Source of the DNA: Saitoella complicata NRRL Y-17804
Taxonomy: Eukaryota; Ascomycota; Saitoellomycetes; Saitoellales; Saitoellaceae
Length of the DNA stretch: 64,000 nucleotides
Assembly (NCBI RefSeq): GCF_001661265.1
Contig: NW_017566997.1
Span: 434,001 to 498,000, forward strand
Direction: 5' to 3'
A model generated the notes under the pieces. The model was not told the DNA's origin. It searched no databases and saw only the letters and a program-made list of their open reading frames with translations. Positions within the stretch are counted from its first letter, which is position 1, and every line of letters starts with the position of its first letter. Of the stretch, positions 10,986 to 21,276 are shown piece after piece. A program made the position numbers and the translations under genes.

Positions 10986-13098
10986 CTAATCGTCGAGCTG
11001 CTGGCCGGTGAACTCTCCGTACTTGGCAAGGACGTCCTCCCACTTGGCGTCGCCCTCAATAAGCTGCTCCATGACCTCAATAATCTCCTCCGGCGACGCA
11101 CGGATCTGCTTGGTAGAGTCACGCTCACGGAGGGTAATGCTAGATAGATCGTTAGCTTTATTCAGAAAGTGAAGATCGGGGAAACACTTACGATCCATCC
11201 TTAACGGTCTGGAAGTCAACCGTAATACCGAAAGGAGTACCCAACTCGTCGTTACGAGCGTACCTCCTTCCAATAGCAGCGCTAGAATCATCAACCTTGT
11301 TGGAGATACCAGCCTTACGGAGCTTGTATCCCAACTCCTTCACAATAGGCTTGAAGACCTCGTTACCAGAAAGGGGAACCAACAAACACTTCGTAGGCGC
11401 AATGATAGGAGGGAAAGACAAGACACCACGCTGGATGTCCTGAGGACGGGTCCAGAAGGAGTGCTCGACGAGGGAGTAGAGGATACGGCCGATACCGAAT
11501 GAGGGCTCGATGACGTTGGGGGTGTATTCCCGGGTGGAGATCTTGGTGGAGCGCTCCTCGATGGCGAGGATCAAGTCCTTCTCAACCTCGACCTGACCGA
11601 GTCCTTCAACAGTAACAGTGATTTTACCCTCCTTCTCGAGCTGCTCACCAAGAGCCTGCTTCTCCTCGTTTGACAACTTCTCAAGAGTGTCCTCGACAGC
11701 CTTGGCATCACGCTTGAACTTGGGTCCGAACTTCTTCTTGTTGGTCTCGACAATCCAGTCCTTCTGGATGTAAGGCTCGTCCAAAGCCTCACGGACGACG
11801 AGCTTCTCACCGGTAGCCTTAGAGTGCACAGTCAAGTCGTAAGCGGAACGGTCAGCGCATCCAACACACTCGATCCAGCCGTAGGAAGTCTGCAACTCAG
11901 CATCCCAGCAGTCACAGGCGTAGTGAGCCATTTCGTTGTCCATGTGCTGACGGAACCTCATGCGGGTAGGGTCAATACCGATCTTGGTCAAGAACAGGTA
12001 GATACGAGCCAAGAAGTATCCAAGGGTGGTGTTGTCGACCATACCCTTCTCAACGGCCTCACCAATGGTGATCTCAGTGATATCGGTCTTACCAGCAGAT
12101 TGAACATCCTTAGGCAAGAACTTCATCTTGATGTCCTTGACCTCGTTGAAGCGGGAGTGATCCTTCTTCAGAGGGTCGACGTAGTGCTCGATCTCAGCCA
12201 TCAAGAACTCACGGACACGGAGGAGACCAGCACGGGGAGAAATCTCGTTACGGAAGGACTTTCCGATGGAAGCAGATGCGAAGGGCATCTTGGCGTTGTT
12301 GTACTCGAGAAGCTTGTTGAAGTTCAAAAACTGACCCTGAGCAGTCTCGGGACGGAGGTAGCCCTTCAAGGCACCAGAGGGACCAATAGCGGTCTCGAAC
12401 ATGAGGTTGAAGGCGATGGGGGGAGTGAGCTCACCGTCGGTAGCAGGGTTGCGGATCTTGTACTTGGCGATCAACTCGCCCAACTGGGGTCCGTCGTAGT
12501 TGTCGATCTTGGCCAAAACTTCCTCGTACTCCTGCACAACAGCATCCTCCAACTTGACAGCCTTGATCTCCTTGACCTTCTTCTTCCTCTTGGCCTTCTT
12601 GTCATCCTCCTCTTTGGGAGCCTCTTCAGCAACACCACGAGCCTCCTTGTCACCCTTCAATCGTGCCTCAAGAACCTCCTCAACCAAGTGATCCGCACGG
12701 AAAATCTCTCCAGTCTTAGGGTCCTTGCACATCCAGTCGGCGAACTTGTCGACGTGACCAGAAGTCTTCAAGACGTTCTCGGGGGTCAACATGGTGGTAG
12801 AAACCTCGAGCATGTCATCCTCGAGAACAAAGTGCTTACGCCAGAGATCAGTAATGTTCGCCTCGATAGCACATCCCGGTGGTCCATAATCGTAGAGACC
12901 AGCAACACCGTTGTAGAGCTGGAAAGCGGGAGCGTAGAAGAACCTCTTCCTGAGGAGCTCCTCGAGCTGATTGCGGTCGAAGGGGGAGCCGGATTCGGGG
13001 TGGACCATAGCGGACAGAGAGCGAGAAAAAGTACGGATTTGATTACCAGTAAAGATCCTCGGTGAAAGCCTGCGAATGACTGTCTGGATTACAGGCAT
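10986..13098 (-). CDS. GRS1: Glycyl-tRNA synthetase, likely dual-targeted
   Basis: The protein has 686 residues with one intron (11140-11191). It charges tRNA-Gly in cytosol and mitochondria. Class II features are visible: FFYAPAFQLYNGVAGLYDYG, the motif-2 region FRNEISPRAGLLRVREF, EIEHYVDP, WIECVGCADRSAYDL, and the C-terminal anticodon-binding part with FPPIIAPTKCLLVPL. Residues 1-30 are Arg/Ser-rich without acidic residues (starting MPVIQTVIRRLSPRIF), as expected for a mitochondrial presequence. A second in-frame ATG at 13008 begins MVHPESGSPFDRNQ, where cytosolic enzymes usually start. A KKAKRKKK-containing insertion sits near residue 170. One gene could give both enzymes through alternative starts; that step is inference. 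Confidence 0.95.
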
Positions 13099-13299
13099 GC
13101 ACTTTCAGCACAAATGTCGAGCGTTGCGAAATGCTGCCGGCGCCGTACCTGACAGGCATACCTACCGGTCTCATAGAAGTTAAGGTTCTACCCGTTCTTA
13201 TGACAGGAATTCACGATGACAATTACGATGGACATTGGACAAAGGTACTTCAAAAGGTAATTTTTATTCTCCTCGCATATCCGGGGTTTTGCGAACCGT

Positions 13300-14009
13300 C
13301 TAGTAGAAGAAACCGAGAACCTTTCCGGCAACGTGCTTGCGACGAGCCTCTGCAAAGATTGTTAGCATCCGTTCTTTGTTTCTCCGAAGATGACAGTAAC
13401 ATACCCTCGTGGTCCATGATACCAGCAGAGGTGGTGAGAATCATGTAACCGAACTGACGGGAAGGAAGGAGCTGGGAAACCCACTTCTCCATGTCCGTCA
13501 AACGGACGTTGAAGCGGGGAGAGATGACACCGCACTTGTTAAGACGACCGTTCAACTGAACGACGATCTTGCCGGAACGGTGGTCGTCGATCTCCTCGAA
13601 CTCGCCGATGTAGCCTGGACATGAGACGTCAGAAGATGTGTCGAAGAAATAAACACCAAAACTCGTTAAAGGGTGTTGATGGTTCAACGCAAGCGTTGGC
13701 GTGTAAGTCTTCGCTGTAGGAAATAATCTTCCGGGACATTAAAGCTCGAGGGTCGTAGGTAGCGATCCCCCAAGTAGTTATCACCCGGTGAAACACGGGA
13801 AGCAAAGCGCAGCGAAGACAAACACCCAACCCACCAACGCCCCTTCAGAACGAGTTCTGGTTTTCAGGAATAAACGTACCGTGCTTCTGCATGACAGACA
13901 AGAACTTGATGATGACCTTGGAGGAAGGACGGATCAAGACCTGACGCTTTCCACGCTTCTCAGCGTTGTTGATGTTGTTCAAACAGTCGTTCAAGACGGA
14001 GGCACGCAT
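13300..14009 (-). CDS. RPS22: 40S ribosomal protein uS8 (RPS22/S15a)
   Basis: Three coding exons (introns 13615-13879, 265 nt, and 13350-13404, 55 nt) give 129 residues. uS8 binds the central domain of 18S rRNA. The assembled protein reads through [72 protein letters not shown] and ends GKVLGFFY. It starts MRASVLN, one residue shorter than the usual MVRASVL form. The first intron is about five times the local norm and can fold into a closed multi-stem structure (see the ncRNA entry). The 5' leader also looks spliced: a GTATGT donor at about 14457 and an AACAG acceptor near 14041 suggest an intron of about 0.4 kb in the 5' UTR. Confidence 0.95.
13615..13879 (-). ncRNA. Structured uS8 intron, candidate snoRNA host
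   Basis: The intron contains a perfect 10-bp stem (13707-13716 pairing with 13810-13819). It encloses two further helices: 13784-13790 with 13794-13799, and 13750-13755 with 13763-13769, each with one bulge. A separate AACACC/GGTGTT hairpin followed by ACA triplets lies toward the intron 3' end. In Saccharomyces the uS8 gene RPS22B hosts the H/ACA snoRNA snR44 in an intron, so a resident snoRNA is plausible. I did not find an unambiguous ANANNA H box or C/D boxes, and the RNA ends are unknown. Confidence 0.4.
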
Positions 14010-14693
14010 ATTGACTGATGTGGCGAGGAGATATTACCTGTTCAATCACAAAAAGTCAATATTCGACCCTTGGAGCGTTCGAGAGTGCCTCCGGAGAGGT
14101 TCAAGAAGCTCATAGCAAAAGCTGAACGTGCGTGGATGTGCATTCATGCCCGGTCAAAGACAGAGAGCAGGGATCCCTTTCGCGCGGTGTCATAGCTAGA
14201 TCCATCATCGACGTTCTCCAATTGGAGTCGGAGAACGCCATAGGATAACGTTATGATCGCGGAAAGCCTTTCACATGATATCAACATCTCAAAGCCCTCT
14301 CCTCGTCCCGCAACCATCTTCATCCCCACCGACCCCCAACGACGCATACACTCCCAACAGAACTCCGAAGACGGAGGAGAGAACCCCAAGACATCGATCA
14401 CAGAAAAACCATCACGCCAGGGTTTCGAAATGACAACTTGACGAGGTTCGCAACATACCTTAAAGTTGACTGGTCGACAAGCACGGAGGACTTTTCTTCG
14501 AGGTCGCGGAAATTCGCTGCGGTGGAGGGGGGATTTACTGCGGCTGATGCTGTGGCGGGGATAAGCCAATGAGTGGCAGGGCTCAGAAGACCCTAAGCGC
14601 GAGTTAAAGAATAAATGGAGGATATATCAGATATCAAGAAGCATCGAAAACCAAAAATAGCACTACCAATATAGTTTTAAGAATCAAATGAGC
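14010..14693. other. uS8 5' leader with probable UTR intron; Ldo-like gene 3' flank
   Basis: A donor (GTATGT, minus strand at about 14457) and an acceptor near 14041 suggest a long leader intron for uS8. The 141-codon open frame at 14144-14569 spans that donor and has no family features, so I do not call it a gene. Confidence 0.5.
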
Positions 14694-15820
14694 TCAAGCA
14701 GCCATAGGCTTCTGCTCCACTCCGTGCAACCCATCCACTCCAGGCATGAACCCCGGCAACACCGCACTTGGCTTCCCAGCGGCCCCAACCTCTGGCCCAA
14801 CCATCTCAATAATCAAGCCCATCCCATTACCGTGTCCCTTTTGCTGAGATCCATTGGCAGCAATACTGTAAGCAGGAAGTGTAGGAGCGGACGTGTTGGC
14901 ACCGCCCGCATGCTCCGGAACCATGTCTTGCATCAACATCGACCCCGTATGCTTGACATGCTCAGTAGCCGAGGCAGCAGCATTCCCAGCTCCATAAACC
15001 TTATTCTTCGCCCCTTCCGCGGTCCTTTCAACCGTATCCTTAACATTCTCCCTCGCCTCCCCCACCGTCTCCTTCGCCTTTCCCGCCGCGACCCCCGGCG
15101 CCTCCTTAACCGTCTGATAAGCTCTCTGCTGGTAGTGCTGGACACGAGTGCGGTCAGTCTGGGAGTATCCGAGGAAGCGCATAGTTCCGGCGATAGGTCC
15201 CATTTCGAGGTAGACGCAGCGGGCCCAGGAGATGAAGATGAAGGAGGAGAGGAGTGAGGCGTAGATGAAGAGGCCGACGAAGGAGGTTGCAGCGAGGGTG
15301 CCCAACAAGATAGCGCCTGTTCGACAGATGTCAGCATGACACTACATGTATGATAGAGGCAAAGGATGAGACTAACCAGCGACGACGGACCAGAACCCGA
15401 CAAATGCAGCGGCGGTAGCGGTTGCGCCGATGGTGAGCGCAAGGACGAAGCCGACGAAGATGGCAAGGGGAATAGCGGCAAGACTGGCCTCAACCGTAAG
15501 AAACGCCTGTATTACGAATGAGCCCACGTACATCATGCACTGGATCAGACTCATACCGTCACAAAAGGATGCTTCTCCCACAACTGCAAGTAATAAGCCC
15601 AGAATGTGGACGCGTAAGCCTTAGCCGTGTTCATCAACCTGTTGCACGACGTTAGCATGATTTCAAACGTCAATTTAAGGACGGTGCCGAACCTTTGACG
15701 ACTAGACGCGACACCATTTGCGGCAGCAGCAGTCTGTGATTGGAGGTAGCCATAGGTCTTGTCGTAGTCCGTCTTCACGACATTGACAGCCTTTTTGATT
15801 GCGTGTTCGGCGTTCGACAT
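14694..15820 (-). CDS. Promethin/Ldo-like lipid droplet membrane protein
   Basis: Four exons (introns 15639-15692, 15507-15556, 15317-15376) give 320 residues. A short amphipathic N-terminus (KAVNVVKTDYDKTYGYLQSQ) leads to a block of four hydrophobic segments at about 60-140. These include FLTVEASLAAIPLAIFVGF, LALTIGATATAAAFVGFW and SFVGLFIYASLLSSFIF. The long hydrophilic tail has amphipathic helices such as KAKETVGEARENVKDTVERT. The layout resembles the promethin family (yeast Ldo16/Ldo45, human LDAF1), which organises lipid droplet formation with seipin. Other hairpin-type ER membrane proteins, for example reticulon-like ones, are an alternative. The first intron has an atypical GTTCGG donor. 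A perfect CRE palindrome lies 87 bp upstream of the start. Confidence 0.6.
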
Positions 15821-16270
15821 GGTCGCAATTGATTGATCGGAACGAGTGGTGGTGTTGATGTTGGTTTTGGCGGAGAGGTTTGTCTCGAGAAGCAGGGTTC
15901 AGCGCATGACGTCAAAATCGTAATTGGGTCAGTCCGCGCGAGTTGCCGTGGGTGACCATGGTATACCCGGATGTCTGTCAAGGCTCCGAGGTTATTAGCT
16001 ATCTATTTCTTGGCGTACAACCAGATCCTGACCTTGCTTTGCTTGTAAGGACCGAGCCTTGGCCACCGGTGCCACGTTAAGTCCATGATATTCGTACGCA
16101 TTCGTTGCTGAATCACACATCGTTCCATTAGAAAATGCTCAAGCCCTAATCTCTACCAGTACTCCTTAGCAAACTCCACATCCTAGCACAGCTCAACCTG
16201 CGAGCTCACACGGCCTCTAACGCCATAGCAGCCGATAATCATACAATCCTCCAACACCATCTTCACACAT
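15821..16270. other. Intergenic, promoter of the Ldo-like gene
   Basis: It contains TGACGTCA at 15907-15914 and the 3' end of the upstream minus-strand gene. No coding sequence seen. Confidence 0.6.
15907..15914. promoter_or_regulatory. CRE palindrome TGACGTCA
   Basis: A perfect ATF/CREB-type bZIP site lies 87 bp upstream of the Ldo-like start codon. Function is inferred from the motif only. Confidence 0.4.
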
Positions 16271-17776
16271 TCACACCTTAACATAATCCTCCTTCTCATT
16301 CTCTTGCTCCTTCTCCCCCTCCCCACTTATCTCCTGCTTGACCGGGCCATGCATGACCATCCTAGACAAACTCCACCCAACCCCAAAATGCAACGGCAAA
16401 CTAACCACAAAATCGGCCCCAGGCCCGAAGAACATCCCAACAACAACCCTGCGATAATCGCTCCTATCAGCCACACTAACACGTCTCGTTAATTCCCAAC
16501 GATTGTCTTTGGTGAGGTGGACGGCGTAAAGCGGGGCTGGATTAGCTGTGTCATACGGATCCGCAAGTTGTTTGAGATCGGGCGCGAGCGTAAGTGCACG
16601 ATACCTCCTCCTCCCCGGCCCAGCTTCCGCAGACTGATAATCCAAGTCCAACGCCGACCATTCTTGATTGAAGGCCGCGAAAACCTCATCAGCACTGGCC
16701 TGTACCGCATCCCCAACCCTCCTCAAATTCTCCTCTCCCTTCTTGCTGTTCAGGTGTTTATCCCCATACACCATCCACTCCTCACTCTCCCCATTCACTA
16801 CACGTAATCCATCACGGTCTTCCTCGTCATGCATGTCCTTCGACAAGAAATTTGTCCAAAGGCCGCCGGAGAGGAGACGGCGTGGAGTGCGTAAGTGTCC
16901 AGCAGAGAATAGGTCTGTGAGGAAGTGTGCAGCGAAAGCTTCGTACGCATACGCCTGGCGGAGTTGTTCGATATTTGGAGGTGAGGCGCGGCCTGCGGAG
17001 GCGGCGATGGTGAGAGCGAGGGAGTGGCCGGTCTCGTAGGCGTGTACGGCTTCTTGTCCGAAATGATCATAGTTTGACCATGCGAGGCGGAGATACATAC
17101 CACGTGTCGCCAACGTATATTGCGTCGTCCATTTAGCGTCGTTCAAGGTCGCTGTGGTGGCGGGATCAACACCACGCTTGGTACCGTCGCGGATGGTTTG
17201 TTGTTGGGAGCGGAGGGCTGAGGTGATTTTGGAGAGGTACTTGTCTGTGTCTTGGAGCAGGCTTTCGACGTTTGAGGTGAACTGCTTGCGCCAGGAGTGC
17301 GGGTTTGGGCTTTCGACGATGGCTTCGGATGGGTCGCCGTAGAAGTCGCCTGCGAGGGCGATGATCTCGCCGTAGGAGAGCTTGGTGCCGCCAACACACT
17401 CGTACTCAAAGTCTGATCCGGAGACGCTTCCAGAACGGAGGTGTAGCCTGGTCGAATCCCCGATCTGCGTATGCTCAAACGCCTCGTACGTCGGATGAAC
17501 CTCCTTCTCGCTCACAGAAACGCCCTGCCCAATCTTCTTCGACGGCATTGTCGGCGGTTCATGAAAGCGCTCCATCTCCAAGATGATGGAGGTGTTGTTG
17601 GAGGTTTGCGGAATGACTCTTATCTGATCCGTTATCGCCACACTCGACCCCACACGCCACTCGCTGTACGAGCAGCCAACCACCAACACCTCCTCCTGTC
17701 CGCTCCAGCAACACCTGTCTGATATCTCTTCTCTTGCTTTCGTTAACCTAGCATACACCCTATGAACCGCTCTCAC
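16271..17776 (-). CDS. Conserved protein with HFLTDLFSAGH motif, function unknown
   Basis: This intronless gene encodes 501 residues from the ATG at 17776, or 434 from the ATG at 17575 (MERFHEPPTM). Landmarks are SYGEIIALAGDFYGDPSEA, YLRLAWSNYDHFG and AAHFLTDLFSAGHLRTPRR. I recall similar YGEIIALAGDFYG plus HFLTDxFSAGH patterns in uncharacterised bacterial proteins. The His/Asp spacing is reminiscent of zinc-dependent phospholipase C/P1-nuclease helical folds. I cannot assign an activity. No signal peptide is evident at either start. The C-terminus is a Glu/Lys-rich tail. Absence of introns and a possible bacterial relative would fit an old transfer, but this is inference. It diverges from the FHA-kinase gene, with only 21 bp between the longest start and the kinase ATG. 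Confidence 0.7.
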   Translation of the reverse strand: MRAVHRVYARLTKAREEISDRCCWSGQEEVLVVGCSYSEWRVGSSVAITDQIRVIPQTSNNTSIILEMERFHEPPTMPSKKIGQGVSVSEKEVHPTYEAFEHTQIGDSTRLHLRSGSVSGSDFEYECVGGTKLSYGEIIALAGDFYGDPSEAIVESPNPHSWRKQFTSNVESLLQDTDKYLSKITSALRSQQQTIRDGTKRGVDPATTATLNDAKWTTQYTLATRGMYLRLAWSNYDHFGQEAVHAYETGHSLALTIAASAGRASPPNIEQLRQAYAYEAFAAHFLTDLFSAGHLRTPRRLLSGGLWTNFLSKDMHDEEDRDGLRVVNGESEEWMVYGDKHLNSKKGEENLRRVGDAVQASADEVFAAFNQEWSALDLDYQSAEAGPGRRRYRALTLAPDLKQLADPYDTANPAPLYAVHLTKDNRWELTRRVSVADRSDYRRVVVGMFFGPGADFVVSLPLHFGVGWSLSRMVMHGPVKQEISGEGEKEQENEKEDYVKV

Positions 17777-17797
17777 TCAACCCAAATTCTCGCTTCA

Positions 17798-19751
17798 ATG
17801 GATGATGCTCCCTCTGTACAAAGTGTTGGCCATCATTTACATGCCAGGGGTCGTGTTGCGAGTTTGGTGTCGACGAGCTTGGAGGGGGATAAAGGTTTGT
17901 CATCATAACCCCATTGTATGCGTTGGGAAACTGAGATTCAAACAGTTCTGCCCATCGTCCTCAACAAGACGCATTTCGTCGGTCGGAAGTCTTCCTGGTA
18001 CGGGCCAAGGCTTCTTTGCCGGATATATGCTGATGGTTTCGTACAGCGACCTTGTCATCCCGCATCGGGCCGTTTCTTCAACCCATTTCAAAGTCTACAC
18101 GGTCCAATTCGACGCGGCTCACGACCCTTTAATCTACATTCAAGACCTGTCTCTCAACGGAACCTACCACAACGGCCACAAGCTCGGGAAGGACCAATGT
18201 GCTCTTCTAACCGATGGTGATGAACTGGAAGTGCGTCATGCAGCCACGTTTAAGTTCAATCAAAAGATGCACTACGAGAACAAGTTGGGGAAGATTGTCG
18301 AGGCGGATGCACGGGGGTTTGAGAGTGAGTGGAAGTTGACGAAGAGACTCCTCGGCACAGGGGGGTTTGCGAAGGTCCATGTGCTTCCTCAATGGGCGAA
18401 TTCTCGTACTAACAGAGCATTGGACAGATCTACATGGCAACTTCAACAACTACCCACCGTCAATACGCATGCAAAGTCATGGACCTCACCCATGCTCGCC
18501 AGAAGGGGATCAAGTACATCCAGGAGATCGAGATTCTCTCCTCACTCTGCCATCCCAATGTAGTCGGTGTGCATAAATGTTATATTACTTCGTCTCACAT
18601 TTACATCTTTGAGGACTTAGTCAGCGGCGGCGACTTGTTCTCCTGGTTCGCAGAGCGCGGTGTCGTCGGCGAAGTGGAGTGTATGTTTGTCATCTGGCAA
18701 GTGTTGAAAGCGTTGGAGTATTTGCATGAAAGGAATATTGCACATCGTGACTTAAAGGTGACTTGGTGTAAATTCCTCGCTATTTCTTCAGCGCTAATAG
18801 TTCAATCACAGTTGGAAAATATCCTTATCTCGAGTTCGGAGCCGGGGTTCAGAGTCGTGTTGACCGACTTTGGTGTTGCGAGGCAGTGGGAAGACGCTAG
18901 GAGGATGAGTACGATTGTTGGAACTGTATGTACGCCGTTCTCAGAGTCATTTTGTGGAGGTTGCTGATCACTGTGTACAGCCCGAGTATGCCGCTCCTGA
19001 GATGAGTCGTCGCGAGAAGGGGAAGCGCGGGTATGGGAAGGAGATTGATTTGTGGAGTTTGGGCGTGATTGTACATGTTCTCCTCTCAGGTGATGTTGAA
19101 CTTGCTTTGTTTCTTGGTTCAGCCATCTAACAGCGGGACATAACAGGTCATCAGCCCTTCTCCTCGACCTCTCAAACCGACTCTCGCTCCCAAATTGCTC
19201 AACGGATACAATCTACCGATCTCGATCTCAACTCTTGGGAATGGGAAGAGATTTCCCTCGAAGCGAAGGATTTCGTGCATCGACTCCTGGTCCGAAACCC
19301 GGCTTACCGAATGAGCGTCGAGGAAGCCTTCGAGCATCCCTGGTTAGCACGGTATAGAGCGGAGTTAGAGGCGTTGTACGATGAGAAGGTCATGAAAGGC
19401 TGGAACGCGTCTCCGAGTAACAAAAAATGGATTGAGACGAAGATGGTCGGCGGTGATGGTGATACAGAAATGAGCGAAGCAGACGGTTTCGTGAGTGGTG
19501 GTAAGATGGCACGGAAGGCGGCCGAAGACGAAGAGGCGGAGAGGGAGAGGAGGGAGAGGAAGAGGAGGATGAGTAAAGTTGGGGAGGCGAATGCTAGTTG
19601 GGGATTTGTTGGTGCCAATGTGGAACCGAAGGGGTTGGGACATGGTCCTTTGAGAGATGTTCCGGGCAAGAGGAGTAATCGGATAAGTCTGAGTGAGGAT
19701 AGGCAGGTTGGGGGTGGAGGGTATGTGAAGAGTGGGTATTTCGGGAAGTGA
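17798..19751 (+). CDS. FHA-domain Ser/Thr kinase, Chk2/Cds1/Mek1 family
   Basis: Seven exons (introns 17895-17945, 17998-18046, 18375-18427, 18758-18811, 18926-18980, 19090-19146) give 544 residues. An FHA domain at about 35-115 shows FVGRKSSCDLVI, SSTHFKVY and DLSLNGTYHNG. The kinase domain follows with LLGTGGFAKIYMA, YACKVMDL, HRDLKLENILI, LTDFGVARQW, the GTPEYAAPEM segment and DLWSLGVIVHVLLSG. The C-terminus is charged (RRERKRRMSK). The short N-terminus lacks an SQ/TQ cluster, unlike typical Rad53/Cds1, which makes the meiotic kinase Mek1 a reasonable alternative within the family. Each splice restores phase and conserved motifs. The third donor is GTCCAT, which is atypical. Confidence 0.88.
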
Positions 19752-20182
19752 GTGATTGTGGATGGTGGATATATATGATGGAACGGATTATCAATAGAGA
19801 CATTCGTCAAAGACAACACTTGCGCGTTTACACTGGTCGAAAAGCCCAGAAATGCAGAGTATGGGTTTGTCGTTGGCGTCCACGTCGACGTCGTGAGAAA
19901 TTGGGGATATAATGACAGACACAGCTGCAGTCCTACGAAACGATGAAGGTAGTAACACCAGAGCGCTTGGGGCAGATGATGAATCAAAACTCAACGTTTA
20001 CTACGTAAACCAACTCGTTGAAACCGGAGGAAGAAAAGCTCTAAACAAAGGGCAGCTCGTCCTTGCCCATGAACTCAAACCATAAGTTTGAATAGGAAAG
20101 GATGCTCTGCCCTTTGTCGAGGTCGCTTCTTGCTCAGGGTTCGGTGTGATTGGTGGGAGGGTTAGAAAAAGGCAGCAATAGT
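19752..20182. other. Intergenic between convergent genes
   Basis: 3' flanks of the FHA kinase (plus) and the zinc-finger gene (minus). No gene or notable repeat seen. Confidence 0.6.
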
Positions 20183-20831
20183 TTAGCAGCTATGTCCCAT
20201 GAGGAGCGCACCAGACTCCACCTCTTGGCCACAGGTGCGGCAGGTGATGCCCAACCTGTAGTTCTTGAGCGTGAGATAACGCTGAAGCTCAGAGATGTCA
20301 AAGGATATCATGGGGGTTAGCGGCTGCAGCAAGAGCGGGTTGCGCACTCCCACGCACGACGTTTGCGCCACTTCCTTGAGGGAGAGATGGCTGAATACCG
20401 ATCCGGGAGCCTGTGTGCTGATGCTGATGCATCGACTGCTCGTCGGGGAAGTACATCTTACAGCAATCCTTGTACCAGAACCCGTGGACAGCCGTAGCGC
20501 GGAGATGAGCCTCCAATGCCTCAAAAAAGCCGTACTTCCTCGAGCAGTATGGACACTTCGAAAAGGTCCTCATTTCGCGATTGAACCTCTGTAATTCATC
20601 CTGTCCAGCAAAGCCGCAGTTGGTATGCCTGTGGTGGAGTAAGTCGGCTTCCGTGCGAAAAAAGACGCTTTGCCCGGAGCAAGTACAATCGTAGCATTCG
20701 TGGCCCGGAGTGTTTCTGATGTGCGCATTCAAGGCTTCAAAAGAGGCATAACTCCTCAGCTTCAGGCAACAATACCCGTAGCTGCACCGGAGAGTGCTCT
20801 GTAGTTGTTCGTTGAAGTCGTTATGCTCCAT
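20183..20831 (-). CDS. Small C2H2-like zinc-finger protein
   Basis: Two exons (intron 20282-20357, 76 nt, GTGCGT donor, GCTAAC branch, CTTCAG acceptor) give about 190 residues. The protein is Cys/His-rich. One unit has paired Cys with ASFEALNAHIRNTPGHECYD, another has CPYCSRKYGFFEALEAHLRA followed by His. A C-terminal CRTCGQEVESGALLMGHSC segment is supplied by exon 2. These are degenerate C2H2 units that repeat the F-EAL-AH-R core. No transcription factor family is recognised. The splice is inferred: without it the first frame ends 16 residues later and the last CxxC unit is lost. A TATA-like element lies about 105 bp upstream. Confidence 0.65.
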
Positions 20832-21276
20832 GGCGATTGACGGTGTAACAGCAGGCTAGACGGCACTAGGAGCTACGTATATGTATAGGGCGAAGTCGGA
20901 CGGCGAGGTCATCGTCATGAGGGAAGCTTGGCACTTATATACCATTTGTTACACATATGGCCAGGATGTTTTGGCGGATTGCGATTGGTTCAGAGTGATG
21001 CGATGTTATGTGATATTGCTAAGCACACAAGCCTGTGTTTGATGATCACCGAACATGGGCTCATGCAGCATTTGGATAACGGCCCGAACGGCCCGGAATG
21101 CCCAACAAAAGCGTGAGGAGTTGATGGCTTATTGTATCTCTCCAATGACCCTCTGCGATACAACCGCAATGAATCATGAGATTCTTCGAGCTTAGCTGCA
21201 GCTGAAGGTAAACTTACACTGTAACGTATACGAAGAAAAGAAAAAAATCCCGACAAACCGACACCCGCGCGCACAC
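20832..21276. other. Intergenic, promoter of the zinc-finger gene
   Basis: It contains a TATA-like sequence at 20935-20941 and the 3' flank of the peroxygenase gene. No gene seen. Confidence 0.55.
20935..20941 (-). promoter_or_regulatory. TATA-like box of the zinc-finger gene
   Basis: The minus strand reads GGTATATAAGTG about 105 bp upstream of the ATG at 20831. Spacing is plausible for a core promoter. Confidence 0.4.

Noticed and set aside
11824-13065. 413-codon open frame antisense to glycyl-tRNA synthetase
   Set aside because: Same codon-bias shadow effect; GlyRS motifs on the minus strand are unmistakable.
14144-14569. 141-codon minus-strand open frame upstream of uS8
   Set aside because: It spans the proposed leader intron donor and has no recognisable features.
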